A stretch of 64,000 nucleotides of DNA from Streptomyces wedmorensis (GTDB taxonomy: Bacteria > Actinomycetota > Actinomycetes > Streptomycetales > Streptomycetaceae). Under the pieces are notes generated by a model, which saw only the letters and a list, made by a program, of their open reading frames with translations, did not search any database and was not told where the DNA came from. The stretch covers positions 124,001 through 188,000 of the forward strand of contig NZ_JNWK01000006.1 of NCBI RefSeq assembly GCF_000716445.1, given 5' to 3'. Shown one piece after another: positions 1-7,969 of the stretch. The position numbers were made by a program, and so were the translations under genes. The first letter of the stretch is position 1. Each line of letters begins with the position of its first letter.

Positions 1-1
1 G

Positions 2-1018
2 TCCACCGCACCCCCCAAGGTCAAGCGGCTCGGCACCGCCGCCGGCAAGGCCCGTACCGCCGCCGGGAAGATCGGCACCGGCGCCGGCATGATCCTCGGC
101 ATCCTGCTGCCGCTGCTGCCCATCACGGACGTCATCTCCGGCCTGATGGGCACCTTCGGCATCGTGATGACCATCGCCTCGGTCGCCATGACAGGCGTCA
201 ACGTCGCCATGCGGGCCAACCCGCTCGGCTTCGTCGTCGGCCTGATCGTGCCCATCGCGGCGTACCTGATCGAACTGGCCGTCAACTCCGAGACCGGTCA
301 GCGGATCATCAAGCAGGTGCTCCAGCAGGCGCTGAAGGGCTTCCAGGCGGTCTGGAAGTTCATCCAGCCGTTCATGGAGACCCTCGGCGAGGCCGTGGGC
401 ACGTACGTCAAGGCGTACCTGACCGTCTTCAAGACCGGGCTCAAGATCGTCGGTTCGGTGATCGGCGGGATCTCCAAGATCGGCTCCGCCGTGTCCTCCG
501 CCTCGAACGCGCTGCGCGGCATCGCGTCCCGCACCATCGGTGGCATCAAGAGCGCCGTCGAGCCGGTGGCCAAGTGGATCACCGACAAGATCCCCGGCTT
601 CTTCCGCACCGCCAAGGACGCGGTGAGCAACGCCCTGCGGGGCATCGGCGACCTGGTGAAGGGTGGTCTGAGCGCGGTCATCGGTGTCGTGAAGGGACCG
701 ATCAACGGTCTGATCGCCTTCGTCAACTGGATCATCGACGGGCTCAACAAGCTCAGCTTCGAGATCCCGCTCACCGACAAGAAGTTCGGCGTCGAACTCG
801 ACAAGATCCCGATGCTCGCCGAGGGCGGCATCGTCTCGCCCGGAAGCGCGGACGACTACCGCATCGACTCGCTCTCCCAGCTGGAGAACCGTCGCGTCCC
901 CGCGCTCACCGAGCCGCTTCCGCAGCCGCACCGCATCCGGGACTTCCACGAGGAGCCCGGCGCCGGCCCGCGGTCGACCGCCGAGGACCTGCTGTTCCTC
1001 GCGACCGCCCACCGCTGA
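2..1018 (+). CDS. Phage tail tape-measure protein, C-terminal part (5' truncated by window edge)
   Basis: The frame is open from the first bases, so the gene starts left of the window and only about 338 C-terminal residues are seen. They contain long hydrophobic and amphipathic helices rich in Gly, Ala, Val and Ile, Lys-rich helix breaks, and the motif MLAEGGIVSPG near the end, which is typical of the C-terminus of tape-measure proteins. Such proteins set tail length and sit inside the tail tube. The last 50 residues form a polar, Pro/Arg-rich tail ending in EDLLFLATAHR. The next gene encodes a distal tail protein, the normal order in siphoviruses and flexible tailocins. Confidence is high for phage tail origin and moderate for tape measure, because the diagnostic N-terminal part is not visible. 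Confidence 0.72.
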   Translation, partial: STAPPKVKRLGTAAGKARTAAGKIGTGAGMILGILLPLLPITDVISGLMGTFGIVMTIASVAMTGVNVAMRANPLGFVVGLIVPIAAYLIELAVNSETGQRIIKQVLQQALKGFQAVWKFIQPFMETLGEAVGTYVKAYLTVFKTGLKIVGSVIGGISKIGSAVSSASNALRGIASRTIGGIKSAVEPVAKWITDKIPGFFRTAKDAVSNALRGIGDLVKGGLSAVIGVVKGPINGLIAFVNWIIDGLNKLSFEIPLTDKKFGVELDKIPMLAEGGIVSPGSADDYRIDSLSQLENRRVPALTEPLPQPHRIRDFHEEPGAGPRSTAEDLLFLATAHR

Positions 1019-1084
1019 CGCCCGCTCTTCGCCCCGCGCCCGTCCGCCCACCGCTGACCCCATCCCAAGTGAGGTGACGGCCAC

Positions 1085-2008
1085 ATGGCCGAGACCACGA
1101 CCCCGTACGCCGGAAACACCTACACCGCCGACCTCGCGCCCGGCTCGCTGATCACCCAGGACGGGCAGATGCAGTGGGCCGGGCTTCTGATCGGGCCCGG
1201 CACCCCCTTCGCCGTCGACAAGTCCGGCCTCTCGGGCTGGGAGGACCTGCCCGAGTACGACTCGTCCGACGCGGACCGTCCCACCTCGCACGGCGCCTGG
1301 CCCGGTGCCAGGTTCGCCAAGCCGCGCAAGGTCGGCGGCACGATCGTGCTGATGCCGGAGTACAGCGGCACGGCCGGTGCCGTCCGCGCGCTGCGGCAGG
1401 CGCTCGCTCTCCTCGACGAGGAGCGCTGGCTCACCGTCCGGCTGCACGGCGAACTGCTCGCCGTGCGCGCCCGGATCGCCCAGCGCGTGGTCCCCGCCGA
1501 CCAGGGCTTCGCCACCCAGGGCAGCTCCCGCATGTCCGTCCAGTGGCTGGCGTCCGACCCCCGTCGGTACGCCGTCAAGGAGGAGACCGTCACGACGACT
1601 CCCCCGCAGCCCGAGTCGGGCCTGACCTGGCCGCTGACCTGGCCACTCAGCTGGGGCAAGGCGACGAGCACCGGTGACGTCGTGATCGACAACACCGGTT
1701 CGGCCGCGACCCACCCGGTGATCGTCTTCCGCGGCCCGTGCTCCATGCCGGCCGTCACCGAGCGCGTCACCAGGCGCCGCCTGCGGTACGCGATCGACCT
1801 GGCCGCCGGCGACGAGCTCACCGTCGACACGCGCGCGGGCACGGTCATGCTCAACAACTCGGCCTCCCGGCTGCACACCGCGATGGCCGACTCCACTCCG
1901 GAGGAGCTGTTCGTGCTGGAGCCCGGCCTGACCGACCTGTCGTTCCGGCCCGAGGAGGGCACCGCGGCCTCCCTGATGACGGTGCGCTGGCGGAGCGCCG
2001 AGTGGTGA
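1085..2008 (+). CDS. Distal tail (Dit-like) protein
   Basis: A 307-residue protein beginning at ATG 1085, with GAGGT about nine bases upstream. The N-terminal half contains a tail-family pattern: WEDLPEYDSSDADRPTSHG, then a beta-rich stretch with RKVGGTIVLMPEYSG and an ALALLDEERWLTVRLHGE helix-strand unit, ending in SVQWLASDPRRY. This is the usual Dit/tail-protein core, which links the tail tube to the tip. The C-terminal half (about residues 190-307) has alternating beta strands, as in the galectin-like second domain of Dit proteins. It lies between the tape-measure gene and the fibre genes, as expected. It could also be described as a minor tail protein. The family assignment rests on pattern and position and was not checked by search. 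Confidence 0.75.
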   Translation: MAETTTPYAGNTYTADLAPGSLITQDGQMQWAGLLIGPGTPFAVDKSGLSGWEDLPEYDSSDADRPTSHGAWPGARFAKPRKVGGTIVLMPEYSGTAGAVRALRQALALLDEERWLTVRLHGELLAVRARIAQRVVPADQGFATQGSSRMSVQWLASDPRRYAVKEETVTTTPPQPESGLTWPLTWPLSWGKATSTGDVVIDNTGSAATHPVIVFRGPCSMPAVTERVTRRRLRYAIDLAAGDELTVDTRAGTVMLNNSASRLHTAMADSTPEELFVLEPGLTDLSFRPEEGTAASLMTVRWRSAEW

Positions 2009-2126
2009 CCGCCGCACGCTGACCGTCCCCTCGGGGCCGGCGGAGAGCACGCCACGGCGTGGTCACCGCCGGCCCCGAGCCGTTCCTCCACCCCGACCGC
2101 CCGCCCCCCTTCCGGAGAGGTGACCC

Positions 2127-3320
2127 ATGACCGTACGCGCCGCTTGGCTCCAGTCCACCGGCCAGACCCGCGAGGACACCCGTCTGACCCTCGCCGCCCT
2201 GCTCACCCCCAGCGGCCAGACTCCCGAGGAGACCCCGCTGCGCTCGCGGTCGGGCATCGTCCCCGGCGGCTTCGTCCTGACCGGCAGCACCCCGATGCAG
2301 TGCACCATCGGCACCGGTCGCGCGATCCTCCAGGGCAAGGACACCGCCCAGGGCTCCTACCTCGTCGCCGTCACCTCCCCGGAGGCCTTCACCCTCGGGG
2401 ACGGCGACCCGCAGTACGACCGGATCGACCTGATCGAGCTGGCCGTCGTGGACGGCGGCTACGACCAGGGCGCCACCACCGAAGCCGTGGTGCGCCTGGT
2501 CAAGGGCGCCCCCGCGGCCAACCCCGTCGCCCCGGCGAGCGGCGCCGGCAGCACGCTCCCGCTCTACACGATCCGGGTCCCGAAGGGCACCTCGGCCGGT
2601 ACGGGCGGCGTGCAGTGGGCCACCGCGGTCACCACCCAGCACTGGGCGGTCGTCGCGCTCGGCGGGATCATGCCCACCAGCGGCTTCAAGGGCGCGTACA
2701 CCGGCCAGTACCGGGACACCGCCGGGCTGCTCCAGCGCTGGGACGGCGCCACCTCGACGTGGGTCTCGTACCCCAAGGCGATCGGCGGCATCGCGCCGCA
2801 CGGCACGGTGACGACCGGTTCGTACACCGGCCAGTTCCGGGACAACGCCGGAGTGCTCCAGCGCTGGGACGGCACCGCCTGGCAGTACGCCGAGGGCAAG
2901 GCGACGATCCTGTTCAGCGCCTCGCAGACGTCCTACCAGTCCATCCCCTTCGCCGTGTGGACCCCGGTCACCCTCCAGACCGTCGACATCGACGACTTCA
3001 ACGGCTGGAACGGGACCGACACCTTCACCGTGCCCCGCACCGGCTGGTGGCGCGTCTCCGGCCACACCGCCTGGACCAGCGACTCCTTCGAGGGCATGCG
3101 CGGCACCCGCGTCGTCGTCGGCGGCGTCGGCGTGCCCCGGATGACCTGGCTCACGCCCGCGGGCGGCGGCCCCGTCGTCGTCGGCGGCCAGGGCCTCATC
3201 AAGCTCACCGCCGGCAGCACGGTCCAGCTCTCCGCGTACCAGACGAACCCGACCGCGGTGCGCACCCTCGGCGGCGGTGGCTACTCCTGCAACCTCTCGG
3301 CCGAGTGGATCAGGTCCTGA
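2127..3320 (+). CDS. Receptor-binding / tail fibre protein A (first of three paralogues)
   Basis: A 397-residue protein with GGAGAGG eight bases before ATG 2127. Residues 1-190 form a scaffold shared with the next two genes: the opening TGQTREDTRLT, RSGIVPGGF, GRAILQGKDTAQGSY, YDRIDLIEL and LPLYTIRVPKGTSAGTGGVQW. Two copies of a short repeat, YTGQ(Y/F)RDxAGxLQRWDG, follow at residues 191-207 and 233-249. From about residue 256 the protein is unrelated to its paralogues and resembles a beta jelly-roll head (GTDTFTVPRTGWWRVSGH, then GSTVQLSAYQTNP), as in C1q/TNF-like trimeric heads. Likely role: adhesion of the tail tip to a target cell surface. The head function is inferred from fold-like patterns only. 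Confidence 0.72.
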   Translation: MTVRAAWLQSTGQTREDTRLTLAALLTPSGQTPEETPLRSRSGIVPGGFVLTGSTPMQCTIGTGRAILQGKDTAQGSYLVAVTSPEAFTLGDGDPQYDRIDLIELAVVDGGYDQGATTEAVVRLVKGAPAANPVAPASGAGSTLPLYTIRVPKGTSAGTGGVQWATAVTTQHWAVVALGGIMPTSGFKGAYTGQYRDTAGLLQRWDGATSTWVSYPKAIGGIAPHGTVTTGSYTGQFRDNAGVLQRWDGTAWQYAEGKATILFSASQTSYQSIPFAVWTPVTLQTVDIDDFNGWNGTDTFTVPRTGWWRVSGHTAWTSDSFEGMRGTRVVVGGVGVPRMTWLTPAGGGPVVVGGQGLIKLTAGSTVQLSAYQTNPTAVRTLGGGGYSCNLSAEWIRS

Positions 3321-3384
3321 CTCCACCGGATCGACCCCCGATCCCGTCCCTCCCCCGCCTCGACTCCTCGATCGGAGAAACCCC

Positions 3385-4575
3385 ATGAACCTGCGCAGCA
3401 GCTGGGTCGCCGAGACCGGCCAGACCCGCGAGGACACCCGCCTCACCCAGACCGGTGTCACCACGATGTCCAACCCCGTCCAGGTCCGCTCCGGCGTCCT
3501 GCCCGGCTCGTACGACGGCGCGTTCCGGCTCGCCGGCTTCTGGACCTTCGGCTCCGGCGCCATGACGGCCACGGTCTCCGAAGGCCGGGCCGTCATCCAG
3601 GGCGAGATCACCCAGGGCGCCTACCCGGTGACGCTGCCGACCGCCACGACCGTCACCTTCACGCCGGGCAACGCCCAGTACGGCCGCATCGACGTGATCG
3701 TCCTGAAGATCTACGACACCCTCTACGACTCCTCGACGAAGACCGAGGCGAAGCTCGAGATCATCCAGGGCACCCCGGAGCAGACCCCGAAGGTCCCGCT
3801 CATCCCGGCACGCTGCCTGCCGCTGTACGAGGTGGTGGTCCCGGCCGGCGCCAGCGCGGGCAACGGCGGCATCCCGTGGAACACCTCGCTCAAGGACCTG
3901 CGCAGCACGGTCGTCTCGCTCGGCGGCATCCTCCCTGCCGAGGGCCAGACCGGCCCGGGCACCTACCCGGGCCAGTACCAGGACGCCGCCAACACGCTCC
4001 AGCGCTGGGACGGCGGCAACTGGGTGCCGTACCCGGCGGCGCTCGGCGGCATCATGCCGAACACCGCCTCGGCCACGCCGGCGAGCTACACCGGCCAGTA
4101 CCGCGACACGGCGACCGGCCAGCTCCAGCGCTGGAACGGTTCGGCGTGGATCCCGGCCGTGGCGGTCGGCGCCTTCGTCGACAACGGCGACTACGGCGAC
4201 ACCACCTCGATCACGTACACGTCGACGCTCGCGGGCCGCGCCACCAACCCGCTCACGGTCAGCTTCGTCGCCCCGCCGTCGAGGACCGTCGCCGTCAGCT
4301 TCGGCGCCAAGATGAAGTCGGGGAGCAACGACCACTACGCGTACATGGCGCTCAAGCTCACCCAGGGCGCCACCGTCGTCAACGACCTCGAGGACGACTA
4401 CGCGGTGATCGGCGCCAGCCAGAACATGATCTCGCTGGCCAACACCCGCCGTTACTCCGGCCTGACCGCGGGCGCGACGTACACGCTCACGGCCTTCTTC
4501 CGGGTCATCACCAACACCCTCACCCTCAAGGCCGGCTTCGACAACACGTTCATCAAGGTCGACCCGCTGCCGTAG
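3385..4575 (+). CDS. Receptor-binding / tail fibre protein B (second paralogue)
   Basis: A 396-residue protein. ATG 3385 was chosen because GGAGAAA lies about seven bases upstream and because MNLRSSWVAETGQTREDTRLT aligns with the N-termini of both neighbouring paralogues. The scaffold reads RSGVLPGSYDGAF, GRAVIQGEITQGAYPV, YGRIDVIVLKIYD and LPLYEVVVPAGASAGNGGIPW. The repeat YPGQYQDAANTLQRWDG is at residues 194-210 and YTGQYRDTATGQLQRWNG at 235-252. The C-terminal 135 residues form a different beta-rich domain (SITYTSTLAGRATNPLTVSF, then a GLTAGATYTLTAFFRV element) with no likeness to the heads of A or C. A 64-base gap separates it from gene A. It is likely a second adhesin using the same mounting point or repeat scaffold. 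Confidence 0.72.
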   Translation: MNLRSSWVAETGQTREDTRLTQTGVTTMSNPVQVRSGVLPGSYDGAFRLAGFWTFGSGAMTATVSEGRAVIQGEITQGAYPVTLPTATTVTFTPGNAQYGRIDVIVLKIYDTLYDSSTKTEAKLEIIQGTPEQTPKVPLIPARCLPLYEVVVPAGASAGNGGIPWNTSLKDLRSTVVSLGGILPAEGQTGPGTYPGQYQDAANTLQRWDGGNWVPYPAALGGIMPNTASATPASYTGQYRDTATGQLQRWNGSAWIPAVAVGAFVDNGDYGDTTSITYTSTLAGRATNPLTVSFVAPPSRTVAVSFGAKMKSGSNDHYAYMALKLTQGATVVNDLEDDYAVIGASQNMISLANTRRYSGLTAGATYTLTAFFRVITNTLTLKAGFDNTFIKVDPLP

Positions 4576-4607
4576 TCCCGGATCCACCCACCCGACAGGA
4601 GAACACC

Positions 4608-5744
4608 ATGGCTCTGCGCAGCGGCTGGCTCCCGCCCACCGGACAGACCCGAGTCACCACCCGCCTCACCGCCCACGGCGCCACCACCCCGGCCAACCCG
4701 CTCGCCTCGCGCTCCGGCATCCTGCCCGGCACGATCGACGGCAAGTTCCGGGTCGGCGGCCTCTGGATGAGCTCCAGCGGCCCCATGACGGCGACCGTCT
4801 ACGCCGGGCGCGCCGTCGTCCAAGGCCCGAACAACCAGGGCGCCTACCCCGTCACCCTCGACGCGGACACCGTCCTCACCTTCGGCGACGGCGACCCGCT
4901 CAACCCGCGCATCGACCTCGTCGTCCTGCGCGTGTACGACGACGAGTTCGACAGCCTCACCCGCAGCGAGGCCGTCCTGGAGATCGTCAAGGGACAGCCG
5001 AAGGCCACGCCGGACGCCCCGGTCGCGCCCCCGCTCTCCCTTCCCCTCTTCTCGGTCAAGGTGAAGGCCGGAGCCTCGGCCGGCACCGGCGGCATCGACT
5101 GGGTGGGCGGGGCCTCGACGGACCTGCGCACCACCGTCGTCGGCGTGGGCGGCATCCTGCCCGTCTACAACAACGCCGGCGTCCCCGGCTCCTACCCGGG
5201 CCAGTACCAGGACAACGACAACGCCCACTTCCTCCAGCGCTGGGACGGCCTCGGCTGGGTCGCGTACCCGAAGGAGATCGGCGGTGTCGCCCCCAGCGGC
5301 ACGGTCTCGACCGGCACGTACGTCGGCCAGTTCCGCGACAACTACGGCGTCATCCAGCGCTGGAACGGCACCGCCTGGGTGAACTACCAGCCGCCGGTGG
5401 AGGTGGAGACCACCAACACCGGGACGACCGCGCTGACCGGCTGGACGGTCGTGGCCTTCTCCGCCCGCCGCACCCGGGGCCTCGCGACCGTCCTGATCAC
5501 CGTCTCCCGCAACGGCACCACCATCACCGCCGACAGCGCCGGCAACATCACCGACGAGCCGCTGTGCACCCTGCCCTCCGGATGGCGCCCGGCCTTCGAC
5601 TACGAGGCCTCCGCCTGCGACGGCTTCGCCAACGGCGGCGCCTACATCTCGTCCGGCGGTCAGGTCAACCTGCGCACCTGGTCGCCCAACGGCGCGCTCG
5701 TCTCCGGCCGGACCGTGCGCATCTCCGCGACCTACGTCCTGTAA
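4608..5744 (+). CDS. Receptor-binding / tail fibre protein C (third paralogue)
   Basis: A 378-residue protein starting at ATG 4608 behind AGGAGAACACC. The N-terminus MALRSGWLPPTGQTRVTTRLT and the scaffold elements RSGILPGTIDGKFRVGG, GRAVVQGPNNQGAYPVTL, NPRIDLVVLRVYDDEFDS and KVKAGASAGTGGIDW match proteins A and B, with B the closer. Repeats lie at residues 196-214 (YPGQYQDNDNAHFLQRWDG) and 238-254 (YVGQFRDNYGVIQRWNG). The last 115 residues are again unique: a WTVVAFSARRTRGLATVLIT beta domain with a Cys pair (ACDGF, and LC before TLPSG). It ends 12 bases before the hub gene. The three genes look like duplications that kept the base and changed the head. Confidence 0.72.
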   Translation: MALRSGWLPPTGQTRVTTRLTAHGATTPANPLASRSGILPGTIDGKFRVGGLWMSSSGPMTATVYAGRAVVQGPNNQGAYPVTLDADTVLTFGDGDPLNPRIDLVVLRVYDDEFDSLTRSEAVLEIVKGQPKATPDAPVAPPLSLPLFSVKVKAGASAGTGGIDWVGGASTDLRTTVVGVGGILPVYNNAGVPGSYPGQYQDNDNAHFLQRWDGLGWVAYPKEIGGVAPSGTVSTGTYVGQFRDNYGVIQRWNGTAWVNYQPPVEVETTNTGTTALTGWTVVAFSARRTRGLATVLITVSRNGTTITADSAGNITDEPLCTLPSGWRPAFDYEASACDGFANGGAYISSGGQVNLRTWSPNGALVSGRTVRISATYVL

Positions 5745-5756
5745 AGGGGGCTGTCC

Positions 5757-6863
5757 ATGGCAATCGACACGCCCTACCGGGCCATCTTCTGCGACCTCCG
5801 GACCGACACGACCCTCGACATCCTGCCGCTGCGGGACGTGTCGTTCGAGGACTACATCGGCCGGGCCGGCTCCCTGTCCGGCACCATCCCCATCCCCGAC
5901 CGTGCCATCGCCGAGCGGGCCCACCGGATCAAGCCGGGCCGCACCACGGTCTACCTGGAGCGCGGCGGAGACCTGTGGTGGGGCGGCATCATCTGGACCA
6001 CCGACCTGCAGTCCAGTGGCCGCGGCGTGCTGACCCTGGGAATCCAGGCCTCCACCTTCGACTCGTACGCGGCCCGGCGCCGCATCCGTACGGACGAGTT
6101 CGAGACGCCGTTCCTCCAGCCGACCGACCAGTTCACCATCGCCCGCAGCCTCTGGCGCAGCCTGTCGGACGGCCTGGGCGTCAGCAAGATCGACGTCGGT
6201 GACCCGGACGAGCTGTCCAAGACCCTGCGGACGGCGTCCTGGCGGTACGGCGACGAGACCGGCTACCAGGAGGCCCTCGACCAGCTCATCGCCCAGGGCC
6301 TCGAGTACCAGATCCAGGTCTACCGCAACCCGGAGGACGGCACGCGGGTCCGCCAGCTCAAGCTCGGCGCGCCCATCCGCACCGGCGCCACCGACATGGT
6401 CTTCGACCGGCCCGGCGCGATCCTGTCGTACTCCATTCCGGACGACGCCACCCGCGGCGGGACCCACGCCCTGGCCCGCGGTGCCTCGACCAACAGCAAC
6501 GCGGGCACCGAGTCCAGGCCGACCCTGTCCGACGTCAAGCAGCCGTCGAAGGCGCTCCCGGACCTCTGGCCCCAGATCGACATGTCCTCGGACCACAACG
6601 ACATCAGCGACAAGACCAAGCTGAACGCGCTCGCCCAGGCAGAAGTCGACACGCCGTGGGGGTCCGTGCAGATCCCCGAGATCAGCATCCGGCTCGGCGG
6701 GATCGTCCCCCCGACGCTCCTCGGGCGCACCGCCCGCATCCGCATCACCGACGAATGGCACCCGACGGGCCTCGACTCCCGTTACCGCATCGTCGGCGTC
6801 AAGGTCCGGCCGGCCGAGCGCGGCCGGCCCGACACCGCCGAACTCTCACTTGAGGAGGGCTGA
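5757..6863 (+). CDS. Tail hub / Gp37-like tail-tip protein
   Basis: A 368-residue protein beginning at ATG 5757 after AAGGGGGCTGTCC. The N-terminus (YRAIFCDLRTDTTLDILPLRDVSFEDYIGRAGSLSGTIPI) and the following RAHRIKPGRTTVYLERGGDLWWGGIIW are typical of siphovirus hub proteins that describe a local beta-barrel and ring former (the ReqiPepy6 Gp37-like or gp27/gpD-like group). A central helical part (about 115-190) and a C-terminal barrel with LGRTARIRITDEWHP and YRIVGVKVRP complete the pattern. It would connect tube and baseplate or tip. It is unusual that it follows the fibre genes rather than preceding them. It overlaps the next ATG by one base (TGATG), so the two are translationally coupled. 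No peptidase or lysozyme domain is seen. Confidence 0.65.
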   Translation: MAIDTPYRAIFCDLRTDTTLDILPLRDVSFEDYIGRAGSLSGTIPIPDRAIAERAHRIKPGRTTVYLERGGDLWWGGIIWTTDLQSSGRGVLTLGIQASTFDSYAARRRIRTDEFETPFLQPTDQFTIARSLWRSLSDGLGVSKIDVGDPDELSKTLRTASWRYGDETGYQEALDQLIAQGLEYQIQVYRNPEDGTRVRQLKLGAPIRTGATDMVFDRPGAILSYSIPDDATRGGTHALARGASTNSNAGTESRPTLSDVKQPSKALPDLWPQIDMSSDHNDISDKTKLNALAQAEVDTPWGSVQIPEISIRLGGIVPPTLLGRTARIRITDEWHPTGLDSRYRIVGVKVRPAERGRPDTAELSLEEG

Positions 6864-7453
6864 TGGCTCTACTGCCCGAGAACATCATCGACCGGCTGGT
6901 CCAGATGGAGCGCCGGATCCAGGCCCTGTCCACAGCGGTCAACACCCGTCCTCCTCTCAACGAGATCCGCCCCATCCCGCCCGAGAACCCGCCCCCGAAC
7001 CCGCCGACCCCCAAGCCGGTCCTCCGGGTCTTCGACGCCTACAACCACGAGCTCTTCGCGGACGACATCGCGACCGGCGGCCTGGCCAGGCCGTGGCTGC
7101 AGCTGATGCCGCCGGTGGACCACGTGAACGTGGCGAAGTGGCCGTCCACCACGAGCACGTCCTTCACCGCCATCGCCATGTCCTTCAACCCGGTCTGGCA
7201 GCCCAAGATGCGGCTGTCGATGTACACGAAGGCGTCCAGCGGAGCGACCGGCCAGGTGAAGGTCATGGTCGACGGCCAGCCGTTCGGCCCGACCGTGAAC
7301 GCCGGGCAGGTGTTCGACTACACCGGTCTGCTCCCGGTCGACCTGCCGAACAAGTTCGGCAAGGTCATGACCGTCGAGATCCACGCCGTGGTCACCAGCG
7401 CCTCCGGCACGGTGTACGCCCAGCCCGTCAGCATGTACGGCACCCAGACCTGA
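6863..7453 (+). CDS. Small tail-tip accessory protein with coiled-coil start and beta domain
   Basis: A 196-residue protein whose ATG overlaps the stop of the hub gene. Residues 1-30 form a short amphipathic helix (NIIDRLVQMERRIQALSTAV) suited to trimerisation. A Pro-rich linker (about 35-55, PENPPPNPPTPKP) follows. The rest is a beta-sandwich-like domain containing PWLQLMPPVDHVNVAKWPSTTST and KVMVDGQPFGPTV. The helix-linker-beta layout is common in small tail-tip or fibre-cap proteins of actinophages. No named family is recognised. The coupling to the hub gene argues that it is made in step with the hub and is part of the particle. Confidence 0.55.
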   Translation: MALLPENIIDRLVQMERRIQALSTAVNTRPPLNEIRPIPPENPPPNPPTPKPVLRVFDAYNHELFADDIATGGLARPWLQLMPPVDHVNVAKWPSTTSTSFTAIAMSFNPVWQPKMRLSMYTKASSGATGQVKVMVDGQPFGPTVNAGQVFDYTGLLPVDLPNKFGKVMTVEIHAVVTSASGTVYAQPVSMYGTQT

Positions 7454-7496
7454 CCGTCCGCCCACCCTGGCCGACGAGGCCATCGAGGAGCACACC

Positions 7497-7901
7497 GTGA
7501 ACATCGACCCCACCCAGCCCTGGGGCGTGGCCATCGACTACGCCGGCCGCGCCACCGTCACCGAGAACGGCCACACCCTCTCCGTACGCGTCTTCGACAA
7601 CGGTCTCGGCTACACCCTTGAGCGGGACCCGTTCACCGGCGAGTACCCGTCGGTGCACGTCAGCGCGGAGTTCGCCAGGGCCGGCACGGGTGACGCCACC
7701 CTGCGCGGCTACGGCCTGATCGTCGTCGAGGCGAAGGACGGCGTCCCCGCCGTGCCCGACCCGACCGCCGTCCAGCGGGCCGTCGCCGCCGCGCTCGCCG
7801 ACTTCGAGGGCCGCCGCGCGACCTACGCCGCCCTCTGCGCCACCTGGGACCCGGCCGCCCAGCAGCCCCAGCCGGCCCCGGAGCCCGAGCCCGCCCCGTA
7901 A
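7497..7901 (+). CDS. Hypothetical phage-cluster protein
   Basis: A 134-residue protein starting at GTG 7497, with GAGGAG about eight bases upstream. The first 85 residues are beta-rich (WGVAIDYAGRATVTENGHTLSVRVFDNGLGYTLERDP). A helix then contains AVQRAVAAALADFEGRRATYAAL, and the end is a Pro/Gln/Glu repeat (QQPQPAPEPEPAP). The family is not recognised. It lies between tail-tip and lysis genes, where siphoviruses often carry small fibre chaperones or tip proteins, but no function can be assigned from sequence. Confidence 0.5.
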   Translation: MNIDPTQPWGVAIDYAGRATVTENGHTLSVRVFDNGLGYTLERDPFTGEYPSVHVSAEFARAGTGDATLRGYGLIVVEAKDGVPAVPDPTAVQRAVAAALADFEGRRATYAALCATWDPAAQQPQPAPEPEPAP

Positions 7902-7926
7902 CCGCCACCGCCCCACCCGTACGTAC

Positions 7927-7950
7927 GCCCGCCCGAGTGCGGGCCCTTTT
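7927..7950 (+). terminator. Possible intrinsic terminator or attenuator before the lysis genes
   Basis: GCCCGC (7927-7932) can pair with GCGGGC (7939-7944) around a six-base loop, followed by CCTTTT. It sits between the last tail-tip gene and the amidase gene. It could end the structural transcript or thin out transcription into the lysis genes. The stem is short, so this is tentative. Confidence 0.4.
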
Positions 7951-7969
7951 CATGTCCGGAGGACACCAG

